Under the pieces are notes generated by a model. It ran no database searches, was not told the origin of the DNA, and saw nothing but the letters and a program-made list of their open reading frames with translations. Made by a program: the position numbers and the translations under genes. This document shows, piece after piece, positions 1-4,911 of a DNA stretch of 5,335 bases. This DNA is from Lysobacterales bacterium. Lineage in GTDB: Bacteria > Pseudomonadota > Gammaproteobacteria > Xanthomonadales > S139-57. Location of the stretch: the NCBI GenBank assembly GCA_026993285.1, contig JALWTZ010000255.1:1-5335 (forward strand), written 5' to 3'. Position 1 is the stretch's first letter, and each line of letters starts with the position of its first letter.

Positions 1-1642
1 TGATGCGCGGAATCTTGTACTCACCGGTTTCCTCGTTCTTGTCGGTGAGCATCTCGATGACGCCCTTGGTGTTCATGGAAGAGTTCCAACTCATGTTGGC
101 CATGAACATCATCAGGGTATCCACCGGGTAGGGGTCGCCCTTCCAGGCGTTGTGGATCACCATGTGCATCAGGCCGTGGGAAGCCATGGGATGTTCCCAG
201 GAATAGGCCTTGTCGATGCGCTTGGGCGTGCCGTCCGCTTCCACCACCAGATCTTCCGGCCCGGTGGGGAAACCGATGGGTGGCCCACCCAGCGGCGTAT
301 TGGGCGCCACTTCCTTGGCCGGCTTGAGACCGGGTGGAATGGGCTTGGGGAACGGCGGCTTGAAGCGGAAACCGCCAGGGCATTCGATGCTGCCGAGAAT
401 CATCTGCAGCATGTGGATGGCCCGGCAGGTATGAAAGCCGTTGCTGTGCGCGGAAATGCCGCGCATGGCATGCATGGATACCGGGCGGCCAATGTACTTG
501 TCGTGCTTGCGGCCGGCCCAGTCGGTCCACTCCGCTTCATAGACAATCTCTTCCTTGAAGGCCACGTGCGCCAGCTCGGCGGCAATGCGCTTGATGTCCT
601 CGGCGGGCACGCCACAGGCATCGGCCACCTTTTCCGGCGCATATTGTTCGTCCAGATAACGCTGGGCGAAGAGCTGGAAGGCCGGCACGGCCTTGCGGCC
701 ATCGGCCAGGGTATATTCACCAGCAATGGCCGGCTTGGCGTCTGCGGCCAGGGCATTGTAGGGGGCTTTTTTCTCCTGGTCCCAGCACAGCGGGTTGCCG
801 TCTTCGTCACGGGCAAACAGGCCATGGTCGGCCGCGCCCTCGTCCTGAATCACCAGCCAGATGGCATTGGTATAGCGGGCGAGGTAATCGAAATCCACCT
901 GGTCGGCCTTGAGCAGTTCGTGGATCAGCGCCATGACGAACAGGCCGTCGGTGCCCGGACGAATACCCACCCATTCGTCAGCCACGGCGGTATAGCCGGT
1001 TTCAATGGGGTTGACCGAAACAAACTTGGCCCCGCGCCCCTTGAGCTTGCCGATACCGATCTTGATGGGGTTGGAGTCGTGATCCTCGGCCATGCCGAAC
1101 ATCATGAAATACTTGGTGCGATCCCAGTCCGGCTCGCCGAACTCCCAGAAAGCGCCACCGATGGTATAGAGACCGGCGGCAGCCATGTTCACCGAGCAGA
1201 AACCACCGTGCGCGGCATGGTTGAAGGTGCCAAACTGGCTGGCCCACCAGCCGGTCAGGGACTGGCTCTGGTCACGGCCAGTAAAAAAGGCCAGTTTTTT
1301 CGGGTCGGTCTTGCGGATGTTGCCCAGCCATTCGGTGGCAATTTCCAGCGCCTCGTCCCATTCGATTTCCACGAACTCATTGCTGCCACGCGGCCCCACA
1401 CGCTTCAGTGGCTTGGACAGTCGCGCCGGCGAGTAGTGTTGCATGATCCCGGCGGAACCCTTGCCACAGAGCACACCCCGGTTGACCGGATGGTTGCGGT
1501 TACCCTGGATGTAACGCACCTTGCCATCCTGCAGGTATACCTTGATCCCGCAGCGACAGGCGCACATGTAGCAAGTGGTGTATTTGACCTCATCGGCGAC
1601 CTTGGGCGAGGTCTCCACGGCGTCACTCATGTTTGCAGACAT
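1..1642 (-). CDS. soeA: SoeA-type molybdopterin oxidoreductase, catalytic subunit (partial, N-terminal 547 codons)
   Basis: Best fit is the catalytic subunit of cytoplasmic sulfite:quinone oxidoreductase SoeABC, which oxidises sulfite to sulfate. The visible protein opens with the [4Fe-4S] motif of the DMSO-reductase superfamily: Cys24, Cys27 and Cys31 in CYMCACRCG, then Cys59 in VLCGKG. YSPARLSKPLKR (70-81) and the segment around HGGFCSVN follow; Cys149 there is the likely Mo ligand by position. A family-typical block lies near residues 399-424 (HSNGFH to CPGG), then a Pro-rich insert (PPFPKPIPPG). There is no twin-arginine signal peptide, which fits a cytoplasmic enzyme and argues against periplasmic PhsA/PsrA. 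The ATG at 1642 was chosen because GGGA lies 7 nt upstream; the in-frame ATG at 1630 has no Shine-Dalgarno. Family members are usually near 950-1000 residues, so roughly the C-terminal half is outside the window, as would be the FeS and membrane subunits. The molybdoenzyme family is certain; the SoeA assignment rests on remembered resemblance plus the tusA-dsrE2 neighbourhood. Confidence 0.8.
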   Translation of the reverse strand, partial: MSANMSDAVETSPKVADEVKYTTCYMCACRCGIKVYLQDGKVRYIQGNRNHPVNRGVLCGKGSAGIMQHYSPARLSKPLKRVGPRGSNEFVEIEWDEALEIATEWLGNIRKTDPKKLAFFTGRDQSQSLTGWWASQFGTFNHAAHGGFCSVNMAAAGLYTIGGAFWEFGEPDWDRTKYFMMFGMAEDHDSNPIKIGIGKLKGRGAKFVSVNPIETGYTAVADEWVGIRPGTDGLFVMALIHELLKADQVDFDYLARYTNAIWLVIQDEGAADHGLFARDEDGNPLCWDQEKKAPYNALAADAKPAIAGEYTLADGRKAVPAFQLFAQRYLDEQYAPEKVADACGVPAEDIKRIAAELAHVAFKEEIVYEAEWTDWAGRKHDKYIGRPVSMHAMRGISAHSNGFHTCRAIHMLQMILGSIECPGGFRFKPPFPKPIPPGLKPAKEVAPNTPLGGPPIGFPTGPEDLVVEADGTPKRIDKAYSWEHPMASHGLMHMVIHNAWKGDPYPVDTLMMFMANMSWNSSMNTKGVIEMLTDKNEETGEYKIPRI

Positions 1643-1649
1643 ATTGAAA

Positions 1650-1653
1650 TCCC
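1650..1653 (-). promoter_or_regulatory. Weak Shine-Dalgarno of soeA (GGGA)
   Basis: On the minus strand GGGA is followed by 7 nt and then ATG at 1642. The second in-frame ATG, four codons later, has only TCTGCAAAC in front of it. This decides the start in favour of 1642. Confidence 0.5.
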
Positions 1654-1661
1654 GTATCGGC

Positions 1662-1688
1662 AAAGAAAAACAGAACCCGCCGGTTCTG
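1662..1688 (-). terminator. Rho-independent terminator-like hairpin between dsrE2 and soeA
   Basis: On the minus strand CAGAACC pairs perfectly with GGTTCTG (7 bp, loop GGCG, 1671-1688), and TTTTTCTTT (1662-1670) follows directly. This is the standard intrinsic-terminator layout in the direction of dsrE2 transcription. The plus strand has no T run after the hairpin, so the signal points one way. Only 19 nt separate the end of the T tract from the soeA ATG. It may therefore act as a leaky terminator or attenuator inside a tusA-dsrE2-soe transcript, not as a clean operon end. Confidence 0.6.
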
Positions 1689-1769
1689 CATGCATGGTTT
1701 TCTGGATGTGCCGGCCACGACCAGGGCGTGATTGGCTGAGCCATAGAACCCCCTTGGCAACCGGCACCC

Positions 1770-1786
1770 GCCCCCGAAGCGGGGGC
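1770..1786 (-). terminator. GC-rich hairpin 18 nt after the dsrE2 stop, no U tract
   Basis: GCCCCCG (1770-1776) and CGGGGGC (1780-1786) form a perfect 7-bp stem around a 3-nt loop; opening one pair gives a 6-bp stem with a 5-nt loop. GGGTGCCGG follows on the minus strand and AGGCAGGC on the plus strand, so neither side has a U tract. It could protect the 3' end of the tusA-dsrE2 message or pause polymerase, but is a poor classical terminator on its own. Confidence 0.35.
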
Positions 1787-1804
1787 AGGCAGGCATTCCC
1801 TCGA

Positions 1805-2323
1805 TTACAGGAACATGGAAATGTCGGCTTCTGCGGCAAATTCCAGGAAGGTGGCTGCGCCACCATATTCGACCCCGTCAATGAATTCATCACGGGTGAA
1901 GCCGAATACATCCATGGTCATCTGGCAGGCCACAAATTTCACATCCAGTTCCTGACAGGCCTCGCGCAGTTCCTCGATGGTGGCCACACCATGCTTGGCG
2001 AAGGTTTTCTTCATCATGGAAGTGGCAAAGGCATCGAAGAAAGGCACATTACTGGAGACGATATTGGGGATCTTCCAGTTGATTTTCTGGAAGCCCTCCG
2101 GGCCGAAGGGCATCTTCATCGGCATGGCCGGATTGGTATGCGGTGAAATGCCGAGACCACTGAGATCCTTTTTCAGCAGTGGCAAGCCGTAGAAGGTGAA
2201 GAAAATCTGCACTTCCATGTCCATGGAAGCGGCGGCAGAACCCAGAATAAAGGGTGGGTAGGCCCAGTCCAGCGAGCCTTGCGAGGCAATCAGTGCAACC
2301 TTTTTGGGCTGATCATCACTCAT
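1805..2323 (-). CDS. dsrE2: DsrE2-family sulfur-transfer protein
   Basis: 172-residue member of the DsrE/DsrF/DrsH-like family, of the DsrE2 type found beside tusA in sulfur oxidisers. The family works with TusA in passing protein-bound sulfane sulfur in the cytoplasm. The protein opens with KKVALIASQGSLDWAYPP, the first beta strand and loop of the DsrE fold, followed by MDMEVQIFFTFYGLPLL. Its only two cysteines, Cys123 (ELREACQEL) and Cys133 (VKFVACQMTMDVFG), sit where the family's conserved redox or persulfide cysteines are expected. The C-terminal block (VEYGGAATFLEFAAEADI) is also typical. Some homologues are described as membrane-associated; residues 21-50 are only moderately hydrophobic here, so I do not call a membrane helix. 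The ATG at 2323 follows GGGAGG with good spacing. It starts 11 nt after the tusA stop, and the tusA stop lies right beside its ribosome-binding site, which suggests translational coupling. Confidence 0.9.
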   Translation of the reverse strand: MSDDQPKKVALIASQGSLDWAYPPFILGSAAASMDMEVQIFFTFYGLPLLKKDLSGLGISPHTNPAMPMKMPFGPEGFQKINWKIPNIVSSNVPFFDAFATSMMKKTFAKHGVATIEELREACQELDVKFVACQMTMDVFGFTRDEFIDGVEYGGAATFLEFAAEADISMFL

Positions 2324-2334
2324 GACAACCTCCC

Positions 2335-2565
2335 TCAGTTCTTCTTGAAGTAGAAGATGTATTCACCGTTGCTTTCCGTTTGCTCGATGATTTCATTGCC
2401 GGTACGACGCGCCAGAGCGGCCATGTCAGGCACGGAGCCCGGATCGGTGGAAATCACCTTCAGCACATCACCGGACTGCAGGGGTGCCAATGCCTTCTTG
2501 GTCTTGATCACAGGCATGGGGCAGTTCAGGCCGCGGGCATCGAGTTCATGGGTATGGTCAGTCAT
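2335..2565 (-). CDS. tusA: TusA-family sulfur carrier protein
   Basis: 76-residue TusA-family protein, the usual length. It carries the signature around Cys15 (ARGLNCPMPVIKTKKAL), the cysteine that holds the persulfide. The middle (GDVLKVISTDPGSVPDM) and the C-terminal beta strand (GEYIFYFKKN) match the two-layer alpha/beta fold. TusA accepts sulfane sulfur from rhodaneses or DsrE-type proteins and hands it on. In ordinary bacteria it serves 2-thiouridine synthesis in tRNA; next to dsrE2 in sulfur oxidisers it feeds oxidative sulfur metabolism. The frame stays open upstream to about 2769, but that extension (SPQAPNRPVDS...) does not look like TusA. The ATG at 2565 is preceded by GGAGGA with a 5-nt spacer, and the protein then begins just before the conserved domain. 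Confidence 0.95.
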   Translation of the reverse strand: MTDHTHELDARGLNCPMPVIKTKKALAPLQSGDVLKVISTDPGSVPDMAALARRTGNEIIEQTESNGEYIFYFKKN

Positions 2566-2570
2566 TTTCT

Positions 2571-2576
2571 TCCTCC
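2571..2576 (-). promoter_or_regulatory. Strong Shine-Dalgarno of tusA (GGAGGA)
   Basis: GGAGGA lies 5 nt before the ATG at 2565 on the minus strand. It settles the start of tusA against the longer open frame that continues upstream. Confidence 0.8.
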
Positions 2577-2613
2577 ACTCTGGCGGTTGGGTTTGGCGAG
2601 CCGGCACTTTCCC

Positions 2614-2668
2614 CCAGGGCATGCGGTACCGGTTCTGTTGTTTACCAGACAGCCTCAGGCCGCCCTGG
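2614..2668 (-). other. Possible long-range stem in the tusA leader
   Basis: CCAGGGC (2614-2620) is the exact reverse complement of GCCCTGG (2662-2668), enclosing 41 nt. Inside that loop CTGT (2635-2638) can pair with ACAG (2649-2652), which allows a branched fold about 49 nt upstream of the tusA ATG. No U tract follows. I recognise no known riboswitch class. A 7-bp match over this distance can occur by chance. Confidence 0.25.
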
Positions 2669-2685
2669 CTTTCATCTTTTCTCTG

Positions 2686-2722
2686 CAACAGGCCTGCACC
2701 CAGAGGTGAGTCAACAGGTCTG
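2686..2722. repeat. Two near-identical 11-bp direct repeats, CAACAGGYCTG
   Basis: CAACAGGCCTG at 2686-2696 and CAACAGGTCTG at 2712-2722 differ at one position and start 26 bp apart. The first contains the perfect palindrome CAGGCCTG; the second contains the inverted repeat AACAG-GT-CTGTT (2713-2724). A further reversed CAACAG (CTGTTG) lies at 2635-2640. The repeats sit just downstream of the candidate -10 box at 2737-2742, a place where a repressor or activator could bind. Function is inferred. Confidence 0.4.
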
Positions 2723-2736
2723 TTTGGTGCTTGTGG

Positions 2737-2742
2737 ACTATA
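2737..2742 (-). promoter_or_regulatory. Candidate -10 box for the tusA-dsrE2 transcript
   Basis: On the minus strand TATAGT matches five of six bases of the sigma-70 -10 consensus. The best-spaced upstream hexamer at 17 bp (TTACGC) is a poor -35, so an activator or another sigma factor might be needed. The box lies inside a small inverted repeat, GTGG-N7-CCAC. A start near 2730 would give a leader of about 165 nt. Transcription could equally read through from cysG, because no strong terminator follows that gene. Confidence 0.3.
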
Positions 2743-2808
2743 ACCACGGGGTAGGGAAAGCGTAATCACCCAAAAGGGGTAAAAAGAATTATCATTTAAA
2801 TCAATGAG

Positions 2809-4254
2809 TTAAATGCCATTCCCTTCGCTTCTATTCCGGCTGAAAGGCGATTGCCCACCTTCCGGTTCCGAGGGGTGGAACCAATTCAGGCGATCACGCA
2901 AACGCACCACTTCACCAATCACAATCAGCGTGGGTGGCTTGGGCTGCTCAGTCTGTACCACTTCGGGCAGCGTTGCCAGCGTAGCACTATAGACTTTCTG
3001 GAAACGGGTGGTGCCCCGCTCCACCAGCGCTACCGGCGTTTCTCCCGGCAAACCGTGCGCCTGCATCTCCCGGCTCAGCACATCCACGCCCTGCAGCCCC
3101 ATATAGATGACTACTGTCTGTCGCGGGCGAGCCAGCATGTCCCAGTCCAGATCAATGCTGCCATCCTTGAGATGGCCGGTTACGAACACGCAGGCCTGGG
3201 CGTAATCCCGGTGCGTCAGCGGAATGCCGGCATAACTGGAGCAACCCGAGGCAGCGGTGATGCCCGGCACCACCTGAAAACGCACACCCTCGGCCATCAG
3301 GGTTTCGATCTCCTCGCCACCCCGGCCAAAGATAAACGGGTCACCGCCTTTCAGGCGCAGTACCCGGCGCCCTTCCTTTGCCAGCCGCACCAACAGCTGG
3401 TTGATGGATTCCTGCGCCAGGGTGTGGTCACCGCGGGATTTGCCGGCATAGATGCGTTCGGCATCCCGCCGCACCATATCCAGCACTTCCAGGGACACCA
3501 GCCGGTCATAGACCACTACATCCGCCTGTTGCATCAGGCGCAGCGCGCGGAAGGTGAGCAGGTCCGGATCCCCCGGCCCGGCACCGACCAGATAGACCTC
3601 GCCCACATGCGGCTGCCCCTCGCAGGCCTGTTCGATCAATGCCCGCAGCTCCCGCCGTGCCTCCTGTTCGCGGCCAGCAAAGACCAGCTCGGCCACATTG
3701 CCCTGCAGTGCGTACTCCCAGATCTGCCGGCGGCAATTGATGTCCCGCACCTGTTCCTGCACCTGCTGGCGAAACTCATCCGCCAACCGGGCCAGCTGTC
3801 CGTAGGCGGCGGGGATGGTACTTTCCAGCCGGCCACGCAACAGCCGGGCCAGGACCGGCGAGGCACCACCGGTGGAAACGGCAATCTGCACCGGGTCACG
3901 ATTGATGATGGAAGGCATGATGAAACTGCAGCGATCCGGCTGGTCCACCACATTCACCAGGATGCCGGCAGCCTCCGCCTCATCGGCCACCTGCTCATTC
4001 AGCCGCGCCTCATCGGTGGCGGCGATCACCAGGCGAAAACCGGCGGTATCACCGGCCTGAAACGCCCGCGCCTGCCATTGCAGCTCGCCACGCTCCGCCC
4101 ACTGGCCAATTTCGTCATGTACTTCGGGGCTGATCACCGTCACTTGTGCACCGGCACGCAGCAGCAAAGCCACCTTGCGGGCCGCCACACCACCACCGCC
4201 CACCACCAGGCAGGGGCGCTGGCGCAAGTTCATGAACAGAGGAAAATATTTCAT
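2809..4254 (-). CDS. cysG: Bifunctional sirohaem synthase CysG
   Basis: 481-residue full-length CysG, combining precorrin-2 dehydrogenase/ferrochelatase (about 1-210) with uroporphyrinogen-III C-methyltransferase (about 216-460). It converts uroporphyrinogen III to sirohaem in the cytoplasm, using SAM, NAD+ and Fe2+. The N-terminal half shows the Rossmann loop VVGGGGVAARK (17-27), IAATD (77-81), NVVD with Asp104 (the catalytic Asp104 of the E. coli enzyme), FIMPSI and SPVLARLLR. The C-terminal half shows VYLVGAGPGDPDLLT, YDRLVS with Asp250, GKSRGDHT with Lys272, RLKGGDPFIFGRGGEE, VVPGITAASGCSSYAGIPLTHR and YMGL with Met385. These match E. coli Asp248, Lys270 and Met382 by position. The ATG at 4254 has GGGAG 7 nt upstream and begins MKYFPLF, like E. 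coli MDHLPIF. After LNWF there is a polar tail of about 22 residues missing from E. coli CysG. Sirohaem would serve sulfite or nitrite reductase, including reverse Dsr if present. Confidence 0.97.
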   Translation of the reverse strand: MKYFPLFMNLRQRPCLVVGGGGVAARKVALLLRAGAQVTVISPEVHDEIGQWAERGELQWQARAFQAGDTAGFRLVIAATDEARLNEQVADEAEAAGILVNVVDQPDRCSFIMPSIINRDPVQIAVSTGGASPVLARLLRGRLESTIPAAYGQLARLADEFRQQVQEQVRDINCRRQIWEYALQGNVAELVFAGREQEARRELRALIEQACEGQPHVGEVYLVGAGPGDPDLLTFRALRLMQQADVVVYDRLVSLEVLDMVRRDAERIYAGKSRGDHTLAQESINQLLVRLAKEGRRVLRLKGGDPFIFGRGGEEIETLMAEGVRFQVVPGITAASGCSSYAGIPLTHRDYAQACVFVTGHLKDGSIDLDWDMLARPRQTVVIYMGLQGVDVLSREMQAHGLPGETPVALVERGTTRFQKVYSATLATLPEVVQTEQPKPPTLIVIGEVVRLRDRLNWFHPSEPEGGQSPFSRNRSEGNGI

Positions 4255-4261
4255 CGATGTG

Positions 4262-4266
4262 CTCCC
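4262..4266 (-). promoter_or_regulatory. Shine-Dalgarno of cysG (GGGAG)
   Basis: GGGAG lies 7 nt before the ATG at 4254 on the minus strand. It supports that start over an in-frame TTG at 4284, which directly abuts the stop codon of the upstream gene and would add ten residues not seen in E. coli CysG. Confidence 0.7.
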
Positions 4267-4284
4267 GACCACAGGCAAAAACAA

Positions 4285-4749
4285 TCAGGCAAAACCGGCT
4301 TTTTTCAGCCAGTACTGTGCCTTTTCCGCATCCGGCTCCACACCGTTGCCTTCGCTGTACATCATGCCCAAAGTGGTCTGCGATCCCACCAGGCCCTGTT
4401 CGGCGGCCATTTCAAACCACTTCACTGCCTCGGCGCCATCCTTTTCCACACCCTCGCCTTCCAGGTACATGAAACCCAGACCATGCTGGGCCACGGCGTG
4501 GCCCTGCTCGGCCGCCTGGCGCATCCAGTACAGTGCCTGTTCCATGTCCTGACCCACACCCAGGCCGTTCTGATACATAATGGCCACCCGGTGCTGCGCT
4601 TCCGCATCGCCCTCTTCGGCCAGGGGTGAAAACAGGCGCATGGCCTGAGAGAAATGCTTGGCTTCAAAAGCCGCCATGGCACTTTGAAACTGCATGGCAC
4701 GCTCCTCTTCCTGACGCTGTGCTTCTTGCTTGCCCATCTCTTCGCTCAT
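4285..4749 (-). CDS. Sel1-like (TPR-related) repeat protein
   Basis: 154-residue soluble protein with no signal peptide or membrane segment. After a charged start rich in Glu and Gln (1-18) comes a half-repeat (AMAAFEAKHFSQAMRLFSPLAEEGD). Three Sel1-like repeats follow at about 49-84, 85-120 and 121-153. Each follows the family pattern AQ..LG.MY..G.GV..D...A..W...AAEQG, for example LGFMYLEGEGVEKDGAEAVKWF. Such alpha-solenoid proteins act as protein-protein adaptors; nothing in the sequence names the partner. The ATG at 4749 has GGGAG six nt upstream; Met5 is a possible alternative but has a worse context. The stop lies 30 nt before the cysG ATG with no terminator between, so the two genes are probably one operon. 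A link to sirohaem or sulfur metabolism is only suggested by this position. Confidence 0.88.
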   Translation of the reverse strand: MSEEMGKQEAQRQEEERAMQFQSAMAAFEAKHFSQAMRLFSPLAEEGDAEAQHRVAIMYQNGLGVGQDMEQALYWMRQAAEQGHAVAQHGLGFMYLEGEGVEKDGAEAVKWFEMAAEQGLVGSQTTLGMMYSEGNGVEPDAEKAQYWLKKAGFA

Positions 4750-4764
4750 GGAACGCTCCCGTTA

Positions 4765-4805
4765 TTCAGTGATTGCTGAAGTCTACTGCAAATCAAGGGC
4801 TTCAG
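4765..4805 (-). promoter_or_regulatory. Possible switchable leader of the sel1-cysG transcript
   Basis: In minus-strand order the leader holds CTGAAG (4805-4800), CTTCAG (4781-4776) and CTGAA (4769-4765). The middle segment is an exact reverse complement of both outer ones, so it can pair upstream (6 bp, 18-nt loop) or downstream (5 bp, 6-nt loop) but not both at once. The downstream hairpin ends just 4 nt before the GGGAG ribosome-binding site (4756-4760). This is the geometry of a translational or transcriptional switch, but the stems are short and unproven. Confidence 0.35.
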
Positions 4806-4831
4806 GCGATCCCCACAGCAGGAAAGCCACA

Positions 4832-4852
4832 CCCCCAAGGGTATATTGGGGG
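4832..4852. promoter_or_regulatory. Perfect 7-bp inverted repeat in the divergent control region (operator-like)
   Basis: CCCCCAA (4832-4838) and TTGGGGG (4846-4852) are exact reverse complements separated by GGGTATA. The 21-bp site has the size and symmetry of a dimeric regulator operator. Its right arm overlaps the candidate -35 hexamer TTGGGG of the plus-strand gene. No specific regulator family was recognised. Confidence 0.45.
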
Positions 4853-4875
4853 CCCAGAAAACGCTGGGCTATACT
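4846..4875 (+). promoter_or_regulatory. Candidate sigma-70 promoter of the TrpD2-like gene
   Basis: TTGGGG (4846-4851, three of six bases of the -35 consensus) is followed by an 18-bp spacer and TATACT (4870-4875, five of six of the -10 consensus). A start near 4882 would leave a leader of about 30 nt before the ATG at 4912. No equally good promoter was found for the minus-strand Sel1 gene. Confidence 0.45.
4852..4869. repeat. Second inverted repeat, GCCCAG-N6-CTGGGC, filling the promoter spacer
   Basis: GCCCAG (4852-4857) and CTGGGC (4864-4869) are exact reverse complements around AAAACG. The site shares base 4852 with the CCCCCAA/TTGGGGG repeat and ends directly before the -10 box TATACT. 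It may be a second operator. A transcript made from the promoter here would start downstream of it, so an RNA hairpin role fits less well. Confidence 0.4.
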
Positions 4876-4911
4876 CGCCGCCACCATTGGATTTTCAGCC
4901 AACTATTGCAC

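Noticed and set aside
1283..1300. A6 and T6 runs within soeA as a possible programmed frameshift site
   Set aside because: The runs are read as whole codons (AAA AAA and TTT TTT), so the slippery heptamers are not in the required frame. The reading frame continues with family-typical sequence on both sides.
152..2146. A 664-codon open frame on the plus strand
   Set aside because: It lies antisense to soeA and dsrE2 and runs across the spacer between them. Its translation shows no known domain, while the opposite strand encodes clear families with conserved motifs. It is a shadow of GC-rich coding sequence.
2212..2229. Perfect 8-bp inverted repeat CTTCCATG-TC-CATGGAAG inside dsrE2
   Set aside because: It encodes Ser-Met-Asp-Met-Glu in a conserved part of the protein, and the symmetry follows from the codons. 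No regulatory context is visible.
2335..2769. A longer version of tusA with 68 extra N-terminal residues
   Set aside because: The extension does not resemble TusA, and a strong GGAGGA site sits 5 nt before the internal ATG at 2565, which gives the usual family length.
2791..2804. FNR/ANR-like site TTGAT-N4-ATGAT (minus strand) near the cysG stop, also weakly Fur-box-like
   Set aside because: The second half-site does not fit ATCAA (two mismatches in five), and the Fur resemblance covers only the central ATGATAAT. It is also part of an AT-rich stretch where such matches are common.
2771..2810. Possible cysG terminator in the AT-rich stretch after its stop
   Set aside because: Only 4-bp stems (CATT/AATG and ACCC/GGGT) can be drawn, and they are not placed well against the T run. 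The evidence is too weak to call a terminator.
2851..4629. A 592-codon open frame on the plus strand
   Set aside because: It is antisense to cysG and the Sel1 gene and crosses their junction. The translation is rich in His, Gln and Leu with no recognisable domain, as expected for a shadow frame.
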